Source: Euzebyella saccharophila (GTDB taxonomy: Bacteria > Bacteroidota > Bacteroidia > Flavobacteriales > Flavobacteriaceae). Taken from it: 64,000 bases of DNA. The stretch spans positions 1 through 64,000 of the forward strand of contig NZ_JACYFJ010000005.1 of NCBI RefSeq assembly GCF_014855495.1, written 5' to 3'. Positions 9,261-17,228 of this stretch are shown here, piece by piece. The position numbers and the translations under genes were made by a program. How positions within the stretch are numbered: position 1 is the first letter of the stretch; each line of letters opens with the position of its first letter. The notes under the pieces are model-generated. The model was not told where the DNA came from, searched no databases, and was given only the letters and a program-made list of their open reading frames with translations.

Positions 9261-9298
9261 GTAACCGGTTGCGTAATTGGTAATATTTTTTAGTTTTG
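9261..9298 (+). promoter_or_regulatory. Bacteroidota-type promoter with overlapping LacI-type palindrome
   Basis: A -7 element TAGTTTTG (9291-9298, consensus TAnnTTTG) follows a TTG (9269-9271) by 19 bp, the spacing expected for the Bacteroidota housekeeping sigma factor. The TTG is part of the palindrome AACCGGTT (9263-9270) and the word GTTGCGTAATT (9268-9278). A repressor bound there would block the -33 element. It would drive the pmoA-like gene at 9347 and the oxidoreductase behind it. Confidence 0.6.
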
Positions 9299-9346
9299 TT
9301 AAATAATAAATTATTCCATTTTATTTGGAAGTGATTTCATTAAGAA

Positions 9347-10624
9347 ATGAAAATGTATAATATCCTAAAAATAATAAGAACCTATTTAGAAAAGTTTATT
9401 CTATACTGCCTTGCATTAATTATTTTTCTTTCAGCATCTTGCGAAAAAGAAAAGTCTTTAGAGTTTGCAGTTGCAAAAGGCAATGGAATTCCTTTAAATC
9501 AACCTCGGTTTGTTGAGGAAGATGAACTGAAATCCAACGGATTGCAATTGGACAGTTCATTGGTGTTGGTAACGGCAAACGGAAATGAAGTGCCTTATCA
9601 ACAGGAGGATGGAAAACTATGGTTCATTGCTGGTAAAGAGGAGGAAAGTTCCTTTAAGTTTGCAAATAGACAAGGAAAATCTACAAAAAGTAATCCTTTT
9701 AGAATTGAAAAGGAATCTGGAGATTTGACCGTTCAATTGAATGGAAAGTCGGCCATATCTTATCGGTATGGAATGAGATATCCACCAGAGGGCGTAGATT
9801 CCCTTTATGAAAAGTCCGGCTACGTTCACCCAATTATCACGCCTAAAGGCGATACCTTGACCAGAATACAACCTGAGGATCATTACCATCACTACGGTCT
9901 TTGGGGGCCTTGGACACATACGCAGGTTAATGGGCAACGGGTAGATTTTTGGAATCTAAGGGAAGGAATGGGAACGGTCCTTTTTAAAAATTTTAAAAGC
10001 GAAACTTCGGGTAAGTTGTTTTCCTCTTTTACAGCCTCCCAAGAACACATAGATTTAAAAACCCAAGAAAACCCTCAAATCGCCTTGAATGAGGATGTAA
10101 CGATAAAGGTTTGGGATATCAATAGACCAGACCGATATATGTTCGATTATATCACTAACTTTAGTTCCCCCTTAAAAAAAGGCATCCTCTTTGAGGCATA
10201 TCGTTACGGAGGTGGTTTGGGTCTAAGGTTCCATGAACGTTGGAAAGCTGATAATTGCACAGTACTTACTTCAGAAGGAAATGATCGGGCAACCGCAGAT
10301 GGCACTAACGCAAAATGGTGTATTGTAACTGGGGAGTCAACAGATGGCAAAGGAACCAGTGGTATATTGTTTCTAAGTCATCCAAGCAATAGGAACCATC
10401 CTGAGCCTATGCGAATTTGGCCTTTGGATGCCAATGGAGGAAGAGGTGATATGTTTTTTGAATTTTGCCCTATACGCCACGAAGAATGGAAAATTGAACC
10501 TAATGAGGAATATGGGTTAACTTATAGGATGATAGTCTTTGATGGGGAATTAACCGCCCAAGAGGCAGAAACATACTGGCAAAATTTTGCCAATGAACCA
10601 AAAATTGAAGTAACCAAAAATTAA
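9347..10624 (+). CDS. PmoA-like (DUF6807) lipoprotein
   Basis: The 425-aa product has a lipoprotein signal (LSASC, after a 35-residue N-terminal stretch). It matches the DUF6807 family, often labelled methane oxygenase PmoA, through HYHHYGLWGPWTHTQVNGQ at about 184-202, VDFWNLREGMGTV and a C-terminal MRIWPLDANGGRGDMFFEFCP. The PmoA label comes from a database name and does not imply methane oxidation; Bacteroidota members sit in polysaccharide loci with Gfo/Idh proteins. It is divergent from lacI and 12 bp before an exported oxidoreductase. The true role is unknown. Confidence 0.82.
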   Translation: MKMYNILKIIRTYLEKFILYCLALIIFLSASCEKEKSLEFAVAKGNGIPLNQPRFVEEDELKSNGLQLDSSLVLVTANGNEVPYQQEDGKLWFIAGKEEESSFKFANRQGKSTKSNPFRIEKESGDLTVQLNGKSAISYRYGMRYPPEGVDSLYEKSGYVHPIITPKGDTLTRIQPEDHYHHYGLWGPWTHTQVNGQRVDFWNLREGMGTVLFKNFKSETSGKLFSSFTASQEHIDLKTQENPQIALNEDVTIKVWDINRPDRYMFDYITNFSSPLKKGILFEAYRYGGGLGLRFHERWKADNCTVLTSEGNDRATADGTNAKWCIVTGESTDGKGTSGILFLSHPSNRNHPEPMRIWPLDANGGRGDMFFEFCPIRHEEWKIEPNEEYGLTYRMIVFDGELTAQEAETYWQNFANEPKIEVTKN

Positions 10625-10636
10625 ATATAAAGAAGA

Positions 10637-12013
10637 ATGCAACGCAGAAAATTCATTAACAGAACCGCATTGGGTACCGCCGCTATGGTGGGGTTTCCCA
10701 CTATTGTTCCCGCAAACGTTTTAGGTAAGGATGCGCCAAGCAATAAGATAAACATTGGTCAAATAGGATGTGGCCGTATTGCACGTAGCCATGATATTCA
10801 TGATACCATTAGATTTGATCAAACCAAGTATATAGCTGTATGTGATGTAGATTCCAAACGTGCAGATGATGCCAAAGTTTTGGTAGATTCCTTTTATCAA
10901 CAGAAACTTGATAAAAAGAAGTACAATAGCACCAAAGTGTACGAGGATTATAAGGAGATGTTGATGGACAAGGATATTGATGCCGTTGTTATCAGTACTC
11001 CTGACCACTGGCACTCACAACCGGCAATGGAAGCGGCCTATGCTGGAAAGGATATCTATCTTCAAAAACCGACTTCCTTGACGGTTAGGGAAGGTCAGCA
11101 ATTACGAAAAGCCGTAAAAGATACGGGCGTTATTCTTCAAGTGGGTACCCAGCAACGTGCCATGCCACAATTTAGGGTAGCGGCAGAGTTGGTTAGAAAT
11201 GGTCGTATTGGAAAGATACATACCGTAAAAATAGGCCTACCGGGAGACCCTGCCGGTCCAGAGGCTCCTGCCATGCCGGTACCGGAAAATCTAAATTTTG
11301 ATATGTGGTTGGGTTCTACTCCAGAAGTACCCTATACGGAAATCGGGGTACATCCCCAAGAGGGCTATAGTAGGCCGGGTTGGTTGCGAATTAGGAATTA
11401 TGGTGCGGGAATGATTACTGGATGGGGCCAGCACCATTATGATTCGGCTGCTTGGGGAATGAATACGGAACTGACAGGGCCAAAATCGGTAGAGGCACTT
11501 GCAGAATTTCCAAAATCCGGATTGTGGAACGTACATGGAGACTTCTTTGTTAAACATGAATATGATAACGGAATGACCGTCTATACCAGTGGAGGCTATA
11601 CCAATGGAATTAAGTACATTGGGGAAGATGGTTGGATTTTTGTTTCCCGAGGAGCTTATCAAGCTTCGGCTTCCGACCCCGTGGATAAGGAAAAAAGTGC
11701 TAAAGCTTTAAATGCTTCGGACCCCAAAATATTGGAATCCGTAATCGGTGAAAACGAAATCCACCTAGAAAAAATAGACGATCAACATGGCAATTGGTTG
11801 GATTGTATAAAGACTAGAAAACAACCGATATCAGATATAGAAAAAGGTCATAAAGCTGGTGTAATTTGCTTGATTAGTGACATAGCTATGCAGTTTGACC
11901 GAAAGTTGGAGTGGGATCCCGAAAAAGAGGAATTTATCAATGACGATGAAGCCAACGCCATGCTACGTAGGGAACAAAGAAAACCCTACGGTACAGATTA
12001 TGTGCAGGCCTAA
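10637..12013 (+). CDS. Tat-exported Gfo/Idh/MocA family oxidoreductase
   Basis: The 458-aa protein starts with a twin-arginine-type signal (RRKFINRTALGTAA) and then a Rossmann fold with GCGRIA at about 44-49. The catalytic Lys motif reads LQKP instead of the usual EKP. The second catalytic region reads GAGMITGWGQHHYD (256-269): His266 is kept, but the place of the usual Asp is Gly262. The family uses NAD(P) to oxidise or reduce sugars; Tat export suggests that the cofactor is bound before transport. It lies 12 bp after the PmoA-like gene and ends at a terminator. The substrate is unknown. Confidence 0.9.
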   Translation: MQRRKFINRTALGTAAMVGFPTIVPANVLGKDAPSNKINIGQIGCGRIARSHDIHDTIRFDQTKYIAVCDVDSKRADDAKVLVDSFYQQKLDKKKYNSTKVYEDYKEMLMDKDIDAVVISTPDHWHSQPAMEAAYAGKDIYLQKPTSLTVREGQQLRKAVKDTGVILQVGTQQRAMPQFRVAAELVRNGRIGKIHTVKIGLPGDPAGPEAPAMPVPENLNFDMWLGSTPEVPYTEIGVHPQEGYSRPGWLRIRNYGAGMITGWGQHHYDSAAWGMNTELTGPKSVEALAEFPKSGLWNVHGDFFVKHEYDNGMTVYTSGGYTNGIKYIGEDGWIFVSRGAYQASASDPVDKEKSAKALNASDPKILESVIGENEIHLEKIDDQHGNWLDCIKTRKQPISDIEKGHKAGVICLISDIAMQFDRKLEWDPEKEEFINDDEANAMLRREQRKPYGTDYVQA

Positions 12014-12032
12014 TTACTATTTTAGTATATAT

Positions 12033-12067
12033 AAAACACCTCCCAGTTCACGGAGGTGTTTTATTTT
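12033..12067 (+). terminator. Intrinsic terminator after Tat oxidoreductase gene
   Basis: An 11-bp stem (AAAACACCTCC at 12033-12043, GGAGGTGTTTT at 12052-12062) with an 8-base loop and a T-rich tail ends the pmoA-oxidoreductase unit. It lies about 50 bases before the next gene. Confidence 0.85.
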
Positions 12068-12119
12068 TAAACGTACATTTGAAAATAATCTAAAAAAACA
12101 CTGAAAACTACATAGAATA

Positions 12120-13496
12120 ATGAAGCAATTCGTAACTCTTTTGTGCGCGGTATTACTTTTTTCCTGTGCCGAAGAAAAGAAAAATCAAGAGCCTAGTAAT
12201 GAAGAAATATCCAGCAAGGTGAAATTAATGACATTGGACCCGGGGCATTTTCATGCCGCTTTGGTACATAAAAAAATGTATCCCCAAGTAGATTCTACTA
12301 TTTATCTTTTTGCTCCGGAAGGGCCTGAGGTAAAAGACTTTTTAAGTAAAATAGAAGCCTATAATACGAGGGATGAAGCTCCCACTCAATGGACAGTGGA
12401 GAGCAATTTTGGAGAGGATTATCTGGAACAGATGATAGCTGATAAACCCGGAAACGTTATGATTGTTGCCGGAAAAAACTCTAAAAAAATCGATTATGTA
12501 CTAGCAGCGGTAAAGGCAGGTTTAAATGTATATGCAGATAAGCCTTTGGTGATTGACCCGCAAGGTTTTGAAAAATTAAAGGAAGCTTTTAAGGTTGCCA
12601 AGGAGAACAATGTGCTCATTTATGATATTATGACAGAGCGCTTTGAGTCTACTACAATGATGCAAAAATTACTATCTACCATGCCCAGTGTTTTTGGGGA
12701 ATTAACAGATGGAACCGCAGAGGAACCGGCTATTAGTAAAGAAAGTGTGCATCATTTTTTTAAGTATGTGAGTGGAAATCCCTTAGTGAGACCGGCCTGG
12801 TTTTTTGATGTAAACGAAGAAGGGGAAGGTATTGTAGATGTGACCACTCATTTGGTCGATTTGGTACAATGGGAAGCTTTTCCGGGCGAGATAATTGATA
12901 CTGCCAATATTGAAATGGTAAAGGCCAAACGTTGGCCGACTGTTCTAACGCCGGAGGAATTTAATAAAGTGACCGGATTGGAAGCGTATCCTGATTATTT
13001 AAATAAAGATTTGAAAGGTGAAGATCTTCATGTCTTTGCCAATGGTGAAATGGTGTACAAGATCAATGGTAAGTTTGCAAAGGTTTCCGTTATTTGGAAC
13101 TACCAGGCGCCAGAAGGTACTGGAGACACCCACTATAGTATTATGCGGGGCACAAAAAGTGATTTGATCATAAAGCAAGGTGAAGCGGAAGGTTATAAAC
13201 CTATACTATATGTTCACCCAAAAGAGGCAGAAGGATTTGAGGAGGTTTTAAATGAAGCTGTTAACGGTAAAGTACAGGATGAATTTGCGGGAACCACTGT
13301 AGAAAAAATGGAAGATGGTACTTTTAAAATAGCAATTCCAGAGGAGTTCAAAATTGGTCATGAAGCCCATTTTGGACAAGTAACGGAAAACTTTTTGAAA
13401 TACTACGAGGCCGGCAAACTTCCGGAGTGGGAGGTGCCCAATATGATTTCTAAGTATTACACCACTATAGAAGGGTACAAGATGACCCAAGAATAG
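12120..13496 (+). CDS. Lipoprotein Gfo/Idh/MocA family oxidoreductase
   Basis: The 458-aa product has a lipoprotein signal (LLFSC, Cys16). After a family-specific N-terminal part (LMTLDPGHFHAALVHKKMY) it has a Gfo/Idh-type fold with ADKP at about 140 in place of EKP and a canonical D-x3-H pair in GIVDVTTHLVDL at about 238-249. The C-terminal part is the putative-oxidoreductase type found in Bacteroidota envelope enzymes. The catalytic residues are kept, unlike in the neighbouring paralogue. A terminator separates it from that gene, so it may have its own promoter. It is likely part of the same 3-keto sugar chemistry. Confidence 0.87.
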   Translation: MKQFVTLLCAVLLFSCAEEKKNQEPSNEEISSKVKLMTLDPGHFHAALVHKKMYPQVDSTIYLFAPEGPEVKDFLSKIEAYNTRDEAPTQWTVESNFGEDYLEQMIADKPGNVMIVAGKNSKKIDYVLAAVKAGLNVYADKPLVIDPQGFEKLKEAFKVAKENNVLIYDIMTERFESTTMMQKLLSTMPSVFGELTDGTAEEPAISKESVHHFFKYVSGNPLVRPAWFFDVNEEGEGIVDVTTHLVDLVQWEAFPGEIIDTANIEMVKAKRWPTVLTPEEFNKVTGLEAYPDYLNKDLKGEDLHVFANGEMVYKINGKFAKVSVIWNYQAPEGTGDTHYSIMRGTKSDLIIKQGEAEGYKPILYVHPKEAEGFEEVLNEAVNGKVQDEFAGTTVEKMEDGTFKIAIPEEFKIGHEAHFGQVTENFLKYYEAGKLPEWEVPNMISKYYTTIEGYKMTQE

Positions 13497-13498
13497 GT

Positions 13499-13930
13499 TT
13501 ACGAGCTTAAAATTTCCTTGAAATCCGTAAAAAAGGTTTCTAGGCGTAACATAGATACACTTAAAAACACCATGGTTTCTTGCCAGGTGTTTTTATTGTG
13601 TATAGAAACATTTTCCTTCAACACATACACCCTGGAGATTTCCTTTCCGTTCTCTAGAAAATATATGTCTTCAAACTGGGCATTGGGCAAATAGTCTTCT
13701 GAGGTTAAAAGGGACCTCAAGGATTGTATTTTTTCCCAAAGCTCTATTCGTCTTTCAAGGTCATCGGTCTCAACATCTAAGAGAACCATCGCCTTTTTCG
13801 TATCAAAGTGAAATTTAAGGCTCAGCCCCTTTATTTTGGTATTGTAAAGAATCCATTTTTTTGGATATGACTTTCCAAAAGCTATCCAGAACTCTTCTCT
13901 CAATTTTTTTGATTCTTCCCTGCTGAACAT
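13499..13930 (-). CDS. DUF4268 domain protein
   Basis: The 143-aa protein matches the DUF4268 family over its full length (REEFWIAFGKSYPKKWILYNTKIKG, WEKIQSLRSLL, ETFFTDFKEIL). No signal peptide or membrane segment is seen, so it is probably cytoplasmic. Its start codon directly follows the stop codon of the ZIP transporter gene, which implies coupled expression. It converges with the oxidoreductase gene, with 2 bases between the stops. Function unknown. Confidence 0.8.
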   Translation of the reverse strand: MFSREESKKLREEFWIAFGKSYPKKWILYNTKIKGLSLKFHFDTKKAMVLLDVETDDLERRIELWEKIQSLRSLLTSEDYLPNAQFEDIYFLENGKEISRVYVLKENVSIHNKNTWQETMVFLSVSMLRLETFFTDFKEILSS

Positions 13931-14602
13931 TTAAATGAAATAAGCGAATAGGATTCCTAAAATAATAACAAAGATTTTCCTCAAGTTAAAGGAGTGGCCT
14001 TCAGAGCTCTCGAAAAGAATAACGGTAGAAATATGCAAAAACACCCCAATAACTAGAGCAGTAATAGGAACGTAAAACTCCCGTACCCATTTGTCGTTGG
14101 AGGCAATAAAACTGCCTAAAGGTGTCATTAAAGAAAATAGTCCTACAAATAATAATGCCTTTTTAAAAGCTATTTTAGAGTTGAGCAAAAAAATGCTCAA
14201 TATAATGGCGATGGGTATTTTATGGATCAAAACACCATAAAGCATGGTATGGTGATGACCAATGGGAAAACCCTCCAAAAAAGAGTGAATACACAAACTT
14301 AAAAATATGGACAACGGAAAACCACTTTTTTCATGGTTGATGTGTACATGCCCATGTTCCGCACCCTTACTAAAAAACTCCAGAAAAATTTGCAATAGTA
14401 TGCCTAGCATTACAAAAACTCCCACCGTTTTGGAATCTGTTTTTTCGTAAACAGATGGAAATAGCTCAAAAATGGTCAAAGCGAGCAAAAAGGCTCCGCT
14501 AAAGGCCAATACCAGCTTAAAATGGTTTTTGTTGGCAGGTTTAACCGTGTAGACAAAGACAAAGCTTAATAGGACTCCAAGTATTAAAAGTAGGTAGGTC
14601 AT
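13931..14602 (-). CDS. ZIP family metal transporter
   Basis: The 223-aa protein is very hydrophobic with about seven to eight membrane segments. It carries the two ZIP metal-transport motifs: HSFLEGFPIG at about 131-140 and HKIPIAI at about 151-157, plus a His-rich loop (EHGHVHINHE, about 85-94). These support import of zinc or another divalent metal into the cytoplasm. It is the first gene of a two-gene unit with the DUF4268 gene. The exact metal cannot be told. Confidence 0.9.
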   Translation of the reverse strand: MTYLLLILGVLLSFVFVYTVKPANKNHFKLVLAFSGAFLLALTIFELFPSVYEKTDSKTVGVFVMLGILLQIFLEFFSKGAEHGHVHINHEKSGFPLSIFLSLCIHSFLEGFPIGHHHTMLYGVLIHKIPIAIILSIFLLNSKIAFKKALLFVGLFSLMTPLGSFIASNDKWVREFYVPITALVIGVFLHISTVILFESSEGHSFNLRKIFVIILGILFAYFI

Positions 14603-14752
14603 GAATTTTGATGCGGACGGAATAATGTATCGATTGCTCTTGGTCGGTATTAGGGAGAAAAACTTTCTTACCTCCCAAGGTGTACGAAATAGCCCAAAAT
14701 CTTAAGGTTTGGGCCAAAATTAACCTATTTTTGCAACTTTCATGTCGTTTTT

Positions 14753-15934
14753 ATGAGTGCAAATTTTAAAATGGTGGCCAAGACTTTATTTGGCCTAGAG
14801 GAAATACTAGCTAAGGAAATTCGAAATATAGGTGGCGGTAACGTTGCCATTGGTACTAGAAGCGTCTCATTTGAAGGAGATACCGGCTTTATGTACAAGG
14901 CCAATCTGTGCCTAAGAACGGCCATGAAAATTATTAAACCGGTTCATTCCTTCCCAGTTCGTTCGGAAAAGGAGCTGTATCAACGTGTTTATGCCATGGA
15001 TTGGGAAGAATACCTATCCGTAGACACAACTTTTGCTATAGATTCAACCGTACATTCAGATAATTTTTCGCATTCTCTATATGTGTCCCAAAAAGTGAAA
15101 GATGCCATTGTGGACAAGTTTAGGGATACGGAGGGCAAGCGCCCTAGTGTGGACGTAAAATTCCCGGACGTACGTATCAATATCCATATTCATAAGGATT
15201 TTTGCAATGTGTCCTTGGATAGTTCCGGAAGGTCTTTGCACCAAAGGGGGTATAGGACTGCTACCAATATTGCACCCATTAACGAAGTGCTTGCCGCGGG
15301 ATTGTTATTACTTAGCGGATGGGACGGCCAATGTGATTTCCTGGACCCTATGTGCGGTAGTGGGACTATGTTAACGGAGGCGGCCATGATTGCTTGTAAC
15401 ATACCGGTAAATATTAACCGAAAGGAGTTTGCCTTTGAAAAATGGAAAGATTTTGATGAGGAGTTGTTTCATAAGATTGTTGAAGTCTGTCTGAACAAAA
15501 CAAGGGAATTCCACTATAAAATTGTGGGCTATGATAAGGCGCCTTCGGCCATTAGAAAAAGCTTGGAAAATATTAAGAATGCCAATTTATCCGAATATAT
15601 AACCGTTGAAAGAAAGAATTTCTTTGAGACGGAGAAGTTTAATGATGGCCCCTTGCATATGGTTTTTAACCCTCCGTACGGAGAACGATTAAATCGTAGG
15701 GATTTGGATTCCGATTTTGATGTGGAAGCCTTTTATGCCGATATTGGTGATACCCTAAAAAGGGAATATCCTGGCACTATAGCTTGGTTTATCACCTCCA
15801 ACCTTGAGGCTTTAAAACATGTAGGATTACGGCCTTCCAGAAAAATCAAGGTTTACAATAGCCATTTGGAGTCTAGATTGGTAAAGTATGAAATGTACGA
15901 AGGCAGCAAAAAAGCGAAATATCAGTCTAAATAG
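14753..15934 (+). CDS. THUMP-domain class I SAM-dependent rRNA methyltransferase (RlmL/RlmK-N-like)
   Basis: The 393-aa protein starts with a THUMP RNA-binding region (residues about 1-160) and continues with a Rossmann methyltransferase domain: SAM motif DPMCGSGTMLTEAAM at about 199-213 and the N6/N2-amine motif NPPYGERL at about 305-312. This is the COG0116 arrangement of 23S rRNA m2G methyltransferases such as the N-terminal half of RlmL; the C-terminal RlmK half is absent, as usual outside gammaproteobacteria. It stands alone between divergent and convergent genes. A TATTTTTG at 14726 may be its -7 element. Confidence 0.9.
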   Translation: MSANFKMVAKTLFGLEEILAKEIRNIGGGNVAIGTRSVSFEGDTGFMYKANLCLRTAMKIIKPVHSFPVRSEKELYQRVYAMDWEEYLSVDTTFAIDSTVHSDNFSHSLYVSQKVKDAIVDKFRDTEGKRPSVDVKFPDVRINIHIHKDFCNVSLDSSGRSLHQRGYRTATNIAPINEVLAAGLLLLSGWDGQCDFLDPMCGSGTMLTEAAMIACNIPVNINRKEFAFEKWKDFDEELFHKIVEVCLNKTREFHYKIVGYDKAPSAIRKSLENIKNANLSEYITVERKNFFETEKFNDGPLHMVFNPPYGERLNRRDLDSDFDVEAFYADIGDTLKREYPGTIAWFITSNLEALKHVGLRPSRKIKVYNSHLESRLVKYEMYEGSKKAKYQSK

Positions 15935-15958
15935 GGCTATCTTTTTTCCACTATAAAT

Positions 15959-16747
15959 CTATTTCTCTACAGGTACTGGCTTTTTATCCGCAGGGCTGTT
16001 CGCTTTTTTGTAGAGGGGAATTAAATAGGAAATAGAGTAATTGTAACCTACCCCAAAACGACTTCCATCCGTAACTTTATTAAAGCCAGGTATAAATAGG
16101 TTTTTGAAATTATCGGGGTCTTTATTGGTAACTAAAAAGCCTAGCCTTGCACTGGTACCTAAATACAGGTTTTTGAACAGTTCCGCCTTTATGCCAACTA
16201 CAAACTCTAGCCAAGAGGCGTTGAGGCTGCCAAATTCGCCAATTTGTTCCGATCCAGGGGTGAAATCATCAGTGCTCCAATAGCGGTCCGTATTGAAAAT
16301 TTTATAGTTGTTGAGGGTTTGGCTAAAAGTACTAAAGGCATAGCGACCGCCAATATAAATCATATTTTGCTCTCCATACCAGTTGCCGTAGGTGTTGTAG
16401 TCTATCCCTAACTTTAGATAACTTCCTGAGGCGGTAAAATCATAAAGATCTCCGGAGATATCCTCAATGGTACTGCCCAACGGCACGCCTATAGTCTTTT
16501 TCTCATTGCCCAATTCCCCTGCCAAGTATAGTTTTTGGGTCAAGCGATAATCCGCTACCACTTCCAACCCCGTATAGTTTTCCTCCAAGAAAGAGATGAG
16601 GGGTCTGCTTAAATCTGCCCCAACCCGTAATCCATAGGATTGTTTGTAGGTGACCGTGTCCTTTTTGTTGAGGTCTATAGGTTTTTCTTGGGCATTTGAA
16701 CCCAATACCCACATGACCATTAGGGCGCTAATGAAGAATCTTAACAT
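15959..16747 (-). CDS. DUF6048 family protein, probable outer-membrane beta-barrel
   Basis: The 262-aa protein has a signal peptide (cleavage after GSNAQ) and alternating, aromatic-rich strands (YGLRVGADLSRPL, LEVVADYRLTQKLYLAGELG, YLKLGIDYN, RFGVGYNYSISYLIPLYKK) that suggest a small outer-membrane barrel. It fits the Flavobacteriia DUF6048 family. It overlaps the DUF6452 gene by 20 bases, and that gene overlaps rlmD, so the three form one operon. Function unknown. Confidence 0.75.
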   Translation of the reverse strand: MLRFFISALMVMWVLGSNAQEKPIDLNKKDTVTYKQSYGLRVGADLSRPLISFLEENYTGLEVVADYRLTQKLYLAGELGNEKKTIGVPLGSTIEDISGDLYDFTASGSYLKLGIDYNTYGNWYGEQNMIYIGGRYAFSTFSQTLNNYKIFNTDRYWSTDDFTPGSEQIGEFGSLNASWLEFVVGIKAELFKNLYLGTSARLGFLVTNKDPDNFKNLFIPGFNKVTDGSRFGVGYNYSISYLIPLYKKANSPADKKPVPVEK

Positions 16748-17228
16748 GTGCCGAGAATGTATTTTCTATGGTAGTGGTAACCAATCTTATTTCTTTGATC
16801 CAGAGACTGTCTATAGGCTCGTTTAGGCTGGTACCCAAATTATCATAATTAACGATATAACCGCAGGCCCTAGATTGGTATAACTCCCTTGTTTCATAAT
16901 TAAAAGTAAGGGTGTCTATATTTTTGTCATCAATTGATGTTTGCCTAGAAAGTATAAATGAAGTGGTATTGGAGTCTACCCTTAGTGGCAGCACAATGGA
17001 ATCTAAGGAAACGTTGTCTATGGTATCTTGTGCGCCTTCAGGCAAAAGTCCGCTAACAATCAGATTTTGTGCCTCCTTTGTTTGTGTCGTATCTATAATG
17101 TCATAAAATCGAATGACCAGATTTGGAGTATCGGCATCTACACAGATGTCATCTTTTTCGCAGGCAGCAAAGGATAGGATGCCTATACACAGTAAGAGTA
17201 CGATTCTCAATTTATTCATTGGGCGCAA
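16728..17228 (-). CDS. DUF6452 family lipoprotein
   Basis: The 166-aa protein has a lipoprotein-type signal ending in FAACEK (Cys about 23). The mature part (PNLVIRFYDIIDTTQTKEAQNL, near the N terminus, then LPLRVDSNTTSF) matches the small DUF6452 family, which commonly lies next to rlmD and a DUF6048 gene. It overlaps rlmD by 17 bases and the DUF6048 gene by 20 bases, which suggests translational coupling and joint work with the barrel protein. No enzyme motif is seen. Confidence 0.75.
   Translation of the reverse strand: MRPMNKLRIVLLLCIGILSFAACEKDDICVDADTPNLVIRFYDIIDTTQTKEAQNLIVSGLLPEGAQDTIDNVSLDSIVLPLRVDSNTTSFILSRQTSIDDKNIDTLTFNYETRELYQSRACGYIVNYDNLGTSLNEPIDSLWIKEIRLVTTTIENTFSAHVKILH

Noticed and set aside
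9347-10624. True methane monooxygenase subunit
   Set aside because: The PmoA label is a family name only; the protein is a lipoprotein in a sugar locus with no pmoB, pmoC or metal-site partners.
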